Positions 51,201 through 64,000 of a stretch of 64,000 bases of DNA are shown in pieces. The position numbers and the translations under genes were made by a program. The notes below the pieces were generated by a model, which did no database searches, had not been told where the DNA came from, and saw only the letters and a list, made by a program, of their open reading frames with translations. Source of the DNA: Corella eumyota (lineage: Eukaryota; Chordata; Ascidiacea; Phlebobranchia; Corellidae); NCBI GenBank assembly GCA_963082875.1, contig OY720100.1, positions 13,044,591 to 13,108,590 of the forward strand. The letters are read 5' to 3'. Within the stretch, counting starts at the first letter, position 1. Each line of letters begins with the position of its first letter.

Positions 51201-54200
51201 ATGTTTAATGACGAAGGTCTTGTTGAGTCTAACGAAGGTTTCTCGGAATTTTCTTGACCTGTTGCCTATATTTAAATATTTTTTTATACTTACTAGTCGA
51301 TAGCCTGTCCTACAGAGAGGATCATAACTGTCTCAATATGGTTGAAACTCACAAACCATATTTGCCTGCAATAATTTACCCGTGCACCACAAATGGCAGT
51401 TTTGTTTATTTTGTAGATTTTTAAATAAGACATACATTATAAATATATATTATTCACTAAGCTCTAATATACATTGATTATTTTTTTACTTACTTTTAAA
51501 ATGAGATTGGAAAGATGTTGAGCTGATGGAGCTGGAGAAGACAACTCACTTGAGGGATGTGGAGGAGTGGATAGTCCGATCGTCATGGATGGGCTCCAAA
51601 ATGCTTCACTTTGCTCCAGAGAAGTTGATTTTTTTGCTAAAATTAAAGTAACATATTTTTCAACGTTTATAAATTAAATGAAATAACATAGAATCAAGTT
51701 AATTTCTTTATTCTTTTCATAACAGCGAAGTGTAAACATTACCAATAAAGTGGGCATAGGAGTGAGTTTGTCAGCCCTATCATTGTCAGCCCTATTAGCT
51801 GCAGCAAGCTTTAAATATAGTTGCAACTAATATTTGCACGGGATAATTAACCTGTGCAAGCTGCAGTTTTTTGTTTTGAATGCCTGTAAATTTGCATACA
51901 TATATTGTTCACTGAGCTTCATACTATAAAGCCCTATCAGTTCAATAGCAATGCAGTAACAAGTATGTAGTTTAAAACCATTTTATAACACTAAATATAT
52001 ACTGACCAGTTAGATGAGCTAATTTTTCTTCAAGTGATTTCACTCTAGCGACAGATAAATCTTCATCTTTCATTACTGAATCACCATGATTAGAGTGACA
52101 ATCTGAATTCAAATTAAAATTAATAACTAAACAACATCTCAATTTTGAGTTTTTTCGAAAAATGTTTTGCAGTATAAAAACTTAAAATTGGTTAAAACAA
52201 AATTTTAAGTTCAACCTGAATGCTCTGTTGTATCCAAAGTTACTTTGCAAATATCAGCCACTATATCTTGACATTCCAATTTTCTCCATCTACAACAAGG
52301 CAATGGGATTATAAATTATTTTTTTTTGTATATATCTTTATCCGCGATGTGGGAAAGTTCAATGTGCGACTCAAACATAGAGTAACATCAGCTACTCCGA
52401 CCCAGTCTCGAGTTGCCTGTGGCAGTTTGGAATATTATAGATTATAATTGCCAGATAATTATGCTGCTGATTAAGTGCTGGCTCAGCAGGAGTTCGTACC
52501 GCTTATAGCGCCTTACTCAAGGGCGCTACAGCATGAGATCAGTGGGGATTGAACCCACAACCTCATTTGTTTATTAAATACAAACAGTGTAGGAAAATTG
52601 TGAAATAATAATGGCAACATTAAACAGTAGCATAAGCCCTTTTCATGTGTTCTCACAGCAAGGGTGATATCAGCAAATGACATTTTTGTATATATTTATT
52701 GTTGATGTGCGGAGGCCAGTTTCATGCACTAAACATGGAGTAACAATAGTCACTTCTACCCAGGCTTGAGTTCACTGTAGCAAGCTTTAAATATTGTTTA
52801 TTATAATTTCCCAATAATTCATCTGTCAATTGGTTTTTGGCTACAGCATGAAAGAAGCAAGGTTCACATTAAGGAAATCTAACCACTACCCTGTGCAGTC
52901 GTTAGATTATTAATTAGATAAATAGTTAAAAAAAGGTAATTTTAAAATCCAAAAACAGAAAAATTTTTTTTTATATTGCATAGAATTACAAACAAAACTC
53001 AAGAAAACTACTTTTCATATGATATTTCATTCTCAGATGAATCAGTTATAAGCCTAGGGTGCAATCTAACTTGTTCTATCATCGGCATAACACTGTTCTC
53101 AAATATTATTGATTTTTCTTTTTCAGCAGAACTTGAAACTGTAAATTTTAATAAAATGCAAAATCAAAACATAAAGTATTTTAAAATACTGCAAAAATAC
53201 AATAACTGAGTATTATTTATTATAGTAAATAAATTAGTTACCTTTTCCTGAAGACTGGACTGTCAGGGCAAAATGTTGTTGCAAGTATTTAATAAAGAAG
53301 CAAGGATACATCCCATATAAACATAAAAACAAAGCATAAACTGCAGTGTGGAGGTGAATTAAGTTAGTTTCACTTGCACCAGCTAAAGGAACAAATTTAA
53401 AATTAAAAAATTGTAAATTGATATATTGTAAAGTAACATTAAGAAACAACTTGAATATGTATTTTAACATTGTTTAGTATGGCATCAGACTGTGAGCCAA
53501 AAGGTTTTGGGTTGAGCCTCACCAATGTCACACTTTTCGCCCATGAGTCAACGTTTACAGATAGCTTAAAAACACATCATAACTGCACACCCTTTCTCCA
53601 AAAAATATAGAACTATAAACATATTATCTAACCTGGTTTAATTGTATGCCATGACACCAAGCGAATGTAAATTCCACACAGCACATTTAAGCAGCTGGAG
53701 ACTTTACTTGCAACTTTGGGCAACAAAGTAACTATCATATACAAGGCTGAAGTAACTGATGGAAGATCTGTATCCACCTAAAATCAGTAAATTGAAATTA
53801 GGTCTAAAAACCTAAGTTAAAGCATTTTAATCTATTCTTAAATTCATAGTTAATTATAATTCATATTTATAAATTCTTGATGAAGAAACGCCAAATTGTT
53901 GACCTAAACATAGTGTAACTAAAGTTACTCTAACTCCATCTTAAATTGCATTTGGCATATATTAAGATTTAATTAATTAAAACTGCTGATTTTAAATGGA
54001 CCAATTGGTTTGGCCTGCCAGGAGTTAATTCTGGCTTTAGGGCCTTACTTAAAGCTACCTCATTACAGAATCAAGGGGAAAGGGTTTAAACACTAACACA
54101 GTTTACACTTACTTGTAAACATTTAATGACTGTCTGGAAACTTCTACTTGATAAAATTTGATGCGTCCAGGTTGGTTCACTTCTTATAATATGGGCTAAT

Positions 54201-54764
54201 AATGTGAGACTTTTTAGTCTTGTTGCAACCTTTTGCATGTGGTCGTCTATCTTATTCAACAGCGTCTAAAATAATAAGATTATTAAAGTACGAAACATTG
54301 AATTTCAAATTTTTAAAATCAAAGTACCTAAAATGCAGTATAAAGCCATACACATAACATACACAAAAATTTGGGCTTAAATATATTTAAACTATAGTGT
54401 GATCTAGTGGTTTAAACACTTGACTTTACTACATGAGGTCCTGGGTCCAATACCCACTTTTGTTATTATAACTCAAGACTTGGTTTAAAAACAACTGTTA
54501 CCCTATCAATATAAAAAACAATACACAAAAAATTTAACAAACCTTATATTGTTGTTGCCTAACATTGCACAGTAACTGTCTTGCAAATTTGTTTCCAGTT
54601 TGAATGTAAAAATCGACAAGACCTTGCAACAACCAGGGCTCTGTAACCGATCCCATGTGATCTTTAACGAGTGCAACTGTTTCCTCCAAGACATTGAGAT
54701 CTGAAGATCCAAGGAGTTGAAAGATCTCGGCAAGATCGAGATGTCCACTTGAACTTCCACTCAT
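45293..54764 (-). CDS. TSC1: Hamartin (TSC1), 22 exons, 930 aa
   Basis: Exons: 54764-54543, 54265-54113, 53777-53633, 53382-53242, 53138-53012, 52289-52216, 52102-52007, 51636-51494, 51265-51171, 50904-50833, 50344-50302, 50222-50147, 49661-49557, 49017-48867, 48139-47923, 47825-47754, 47640-47526, 47299-47163, 46636-46473, 46223-46098, 45965-45803, 45448-45293. Phases give 930 aa (human 1164). N-terminal HEAT-like core: LIHLHTAVYALFLCLYGMYP (human VHLHASVYALFHRLYGMYP); MPMIEQVRLHPRLIT; EAFWSPSMTIGLSTPP. The coiled-coil entry EILHLRSQVLQMHCAMLFER and REQHALRARKLLRRV matches human. Near the C terminus, AMESKYNAQKHISQRLEIQV and LDLFGRL. Partner of TSC2 in the Rheb-GAP complex that restrains TORC1. 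The human Ser/Gly-rich tail is replaced by a short C terminus. AATAAA overlaps the stop codon. Confidence 0.96.
45487..45740 (-). mobile_element. tRNA-derived SINE (family A), diverged
   Basis: In the TSC1 intron between exons 21 and 22. The head GGTGTAGGAGTCAGAACTCA and B-box remnant are degraded, but the body and internal GGCGCCTCGATACTGGGTCG region are recognisable. An older copy. Confidence 0.75.
46356..46373. repeat. Fragment of dispersed repeat family C
   Basis: The 17-mer ATATTACGACAAATAAA is shared with 62227-62243 in a different gene, and both copies sit in a similar AT-rich setting. It marks an undefined dispersed repeat. Confidence 0.4.
46676..46962 (+). mobile_element. tRNA-derived SINE (family A), well preserved
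   Basis: In the TSC1 intron between exons 18 and 19, antisense to TSC1. Head GGCAGCGTGGTGTAGTGGTA, B-box GGGTTCAATCCCC, body CTGCTGAGCCAGCACTTAAT, tail CACATCGAGGATAAATATAT. Its high similarity to 49102-49405 suggests recent activity. Confidence 0.92.
48240..48420 (-). repeat. Very diverged SINE-like remnant
   Basis: TSC1 intron. It keeps the outline of family A in the minus orientation (TTGCC..ACTG, AATTAACC, a GGAGATCAAACC head remnant), but most positions have changed. Confidence 0.45.
48500..48782 (-). mobile_element. tRNA-derived SINE (family A), well preserved
   Basis: TSC1 intron between exons 14 and 15, in sense orientation with TSC1. Full length, with a tRNA-like head (A- and B-boxes), body and TATATATATCTTTATCCTCG tail on the plus strand. 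Confidence 0.92.
49102..49405 (+). mobile_element. tRNA-derived SINE (family A), well preserved, with poly-A tail
   Basis: TSC1 intron between exons 13 and 14. Complete head, body and tail, followed by an uninterrupted A-run at 49384-49405, which points to a young insertion. Confidence 0.93.
49709..49945 (+). repeat. Diverged SINE (family A relative)
   Basis: TSC1 intron. The head GTGCGGTGTAGTGTTTAGAA, GCTTAATTCCCACTGCTTTTATGCTGT and tail CACATAAGGATAAATAAATA preserve family A order, with many substitutions. Confidence 0.7.
50536..50790 (+). repeat. Diverged SINE (family A relative)
   Basis: TSC1 intron. It has GACCTCAGTTCAATCCCCAC, TGTTGTAGCACCTTAAAGCA, AATCAGCAGATCATTTATCA and a CCATATCGGGAATAAAATAT tail. 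There is a short internal duplication of ATGTTGTAGCAC. Confidence 0.75.
51300..51480. repeat. Dispersed AT-rich repeat family C, copy 1
   Basis: TSC1 intron. It shares AATAATTTACCCGTGCA, GCAGTTTTGTTTATTTTG, TTTTAAATAAGACATA and ATTCACTAAGCTCTAATATA blocks with 51770-51950 and 61935-62120. Class unknown; possibly a MITE or SINE. Confidence 0.5.
51770..51950. repeat. Dispersed AT-rich repeat family C, copy 2
   Basis: TSC1 intron. TTTGCACGGGATAATTAACC, GCAGTTTTTTGTTTTGAAT and TTGTTCACTGAGCTTCATA align in order with copy 1. Preceded by a direct doublet of GTCAGCCCTAT. Confidence 0.5.
52328..52566 (-). mobile_element. tRNA-derived SINE (family A), 5'-truncated
   Basis: TSC1 intron between exons 5 and 6. 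Body and tail are well preserved, but the copy stops within the tRNA-like head right after the B-box, so the A-box half is missing. Confidence 0.88.
52690..52895 (-). repeat. Diverged SINE (family A relative)
   Basis: TSC1 intron. Plus-strand remnants TTGTATATATTTATTGTTGA, CTAAACATGGAGTAACAATA, CTACCCAGGCTTGAGTT and CTACAGCATGAAAG appear in family order. Confidence 0.65.
53473..53580 (+). repeat. Copy of family B short repeat
   Basis: TSC1 intron. TATGGCATCAGACTGTGAGC, AAAAGGTTTTGGGTTGAGCC, ACTTTTCGCCCATGAGTC and ACAGATAGCTTAAAAACACA match the 36830-36937 unit in the opposite orientation. Confidence 0.65.
53878..54105 (-). repeat. Diverged SINE (family A relative)
   Basis: TSC1 intron. Contains CCTAAACATAGTGTAACTAA, AGTTACTCTAACTCCATCTT and GCCAGGAGTTAATTCTGGCT in family order. 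Confidence 0.65.
54392..54500 (+). repeat. Internally deleted, diverged SINE remnant
   Basis: TSC1 intron 1. Head GTGTGATCTAGTGGTTTAAA and ATGAGGTCCTGGGTCCAATA run straight into CTCAAGACTTGGTTTAA of the distal body, so the middle of the element is missing. Confidence 0.6.
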
Positions 54765-54860
54765 ACTTAGTTCTTTTTAAAACCTGGTATAAATCAGTTG
54801 TTAAGATTGAGACCAGAACTTGAAAGTAAAAACTTAAAAATCAGAAATAGTATACTTAAA

Positions 54861-55109
54861 GCGCGACTTAAACATAGAGTAACATAAGTTACTCCGACCT
54901 AGTCTCGAGTTGCCTGTGGCAGTTTGGAATATTATGGAGACTATAATTGCCCGGTAATTATGCTGCTGATTATGTGCTGGCTCAGCAGGAGTTCATACTG
55001 TTTACAGCGCCTTACTCAAGGGCGCTACAGCATGATTTCAGTGGGGATTGAACCCACGACCTCATGTGTGGTGTAGCAAGAGTTCTTACCACTACACCAC
55101 GCTGCCGGT
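54861..55109 (-). mobile_element. tRNA-derived SINE (family A) about 100 bp upstream of TSC1
   Basis: Well-preserved head and body in sense orientation with TSC1. The distal tail (CGACTTTCCCACATCGAGGA part) is missing. The head retains A- and B-boxes, so a Pol III promoter could point toward the TSC1 start codon. Confidence 0.88.
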
Positions 55110-55994
55110 ATTTTGGTTAATATTTCCATGTTGTCAAATTGTATTATTATAATTTTAGCAATTTATTGATATTTTGGTTTTAACAATATTTACCCATAAC
55201 TATATATACACTTACTTACCCAGACAAGCCAAATATTCTGTTTTTTTAATATCTGAATGAATGATTAAAGTCGCCCTCTCACAAACCAGATTAGGGGAAT
55301 CACCTACAACAGCCACGATGCGTACAGTTTGCATTGTGCGCAATGCCAGCAATGCGAACGACTGTCAGTGACACTATGAAACAATTTAAAAATGATCTGT
55401 ATTAAATTGTTGAGTAACACGTAGAGCCGTTTATTTATCTTAATTTTTTGTTTGTGTATTGTGATTCCAATAACATAAAACATATGTTTTTTTGGATTAC
55501 GTTAAGGTAACAGATAGAGTTTTTTTTTCTGCAAAAAGGACAAGATAGTGAATATTGTACACGTGTTTTTTTGAATATTTAACCTAAAATTTAAATTTCC
55601 ATGCAATTTAAAATCTTTCTTGTGTTTTTACGTTAAAATAACTAATTAAGTTAACCTAAAAACACCAAAATTTAGGGATGAAAATTGTTTATTCTCTGAA
55701 TGTAATATTAGTAATGGCCACAAAATAACAAACAACACAACTATAGTAAAACAAAAGCCCTTAGGAAAAAGGCCAAATAAAACAAGGACAAAACAAATTA
55801 AAATTGCCCTACACACAATATATAACAAAGCAGCATTTTTTAATCAAGTAGATACGTCAAAATATTATACAAACCCCTGTTTTTTAAAAGCCCTTTCTAT
55901 CCCTTTAATTAACATTAAACAGTTTATAATGACATTTACAATCCGAAATATTTTGCAATTAATGCAAAATTGTCTAAATTAATTTTTACTCAAA
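55110..55994. other. TSC1 upstream region
   Basis: About 0.9 kb between the SINE and the DZF gene stop. It contains a GC-richer patch at 55290-55380 (GTGCGCAATGCC, CACTGACAGTCG on the minus strand), a plausible TSC1 core promoter. The ORF at 55646-55828 looks spurious. Confidence 0.45.

Positions 55995-64000
<8,006 letters not shown>

Overview
The window looks like euchromatic genomic DNA from an ascidian tunicate, most likely Ciona or a close relative. The evidence is strong AT-richness (about one third GC by eye), mostly short GT-AG introns, dispersed tRNA-derived SINEs and small MITEs of the kind reported from Ciona, and gene models that align along their length with bilaterian orthologues but are diverged. 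The species call is an inference. There are no bacterial-style genes, rRNA genes, true tRNA genes or CRISPR arrays, and I saw no recognisable retroviral or LTR element.

Layout from left to right. CRHBP (+, 221-2841, 7 exons, 311 aa) is a secreted CRF-binding protein. An unrecognised arginine/serine-rich gene follows (-, 3642-5033, last exon). RBBP6 (-, 7297-17679, 19 exons, 1959 aa) carries DWNN, zinc knuckle, RING and RS-rich regions. SPECC1L/cytospin (-, 19004-43097, 20 exons, 1092 aa) is a coiled-coil plus CH-domain cytoskeletal protein with two additional ATG-bearing first exons. BANF1/BAF (+, 38590-39026, 2 exons, 88 aa) lies inside one of its introns on the other strand. DUS1L (-, 43366-44742, intronless, 458 aa) is a tRNA dihydrouridine synthase. 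TSC1/hamartin (-, 45293-54764, 22 exons, 930 aa) is packed with SINE copies. A DZF-domain RNA-binding protein (-, 55995 to beyond 64000, at least 21 exons, at least 925 aa) has an N-terminal DHX9-type dsRBD. I followed reading phase across the exon junctions of the multi-exon genes, and each assembled model stays open to its stop.

The genes do not form a pathway. They are housekeeping or signalling genes: pre-mRNA 3' processing and ubiquitination (RBBP6), actin/microtubule coupling (SPECC1L), nuclear envelope and chromatin (BANF1), tRNA modification (DUS1L), TORC1 control (TSC1) and dsRNA binding (DZF gene), plus one endocrine binding protein (CRHBP). Six of the eight are on the minus strand.

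The most interesting points are: the dsRBD-before-DZF architecture; the loss of the C-terminal-domain disulfides in CRHBP; alternative first exons of SPECC1L surrounded by large introns that hold a striking excess of the CRE palindrome TGACGTCA; two short MITEs with clear terminal inverted repeats; and a dense set of tRNA-derived SINEs in both orientations within TSC1.
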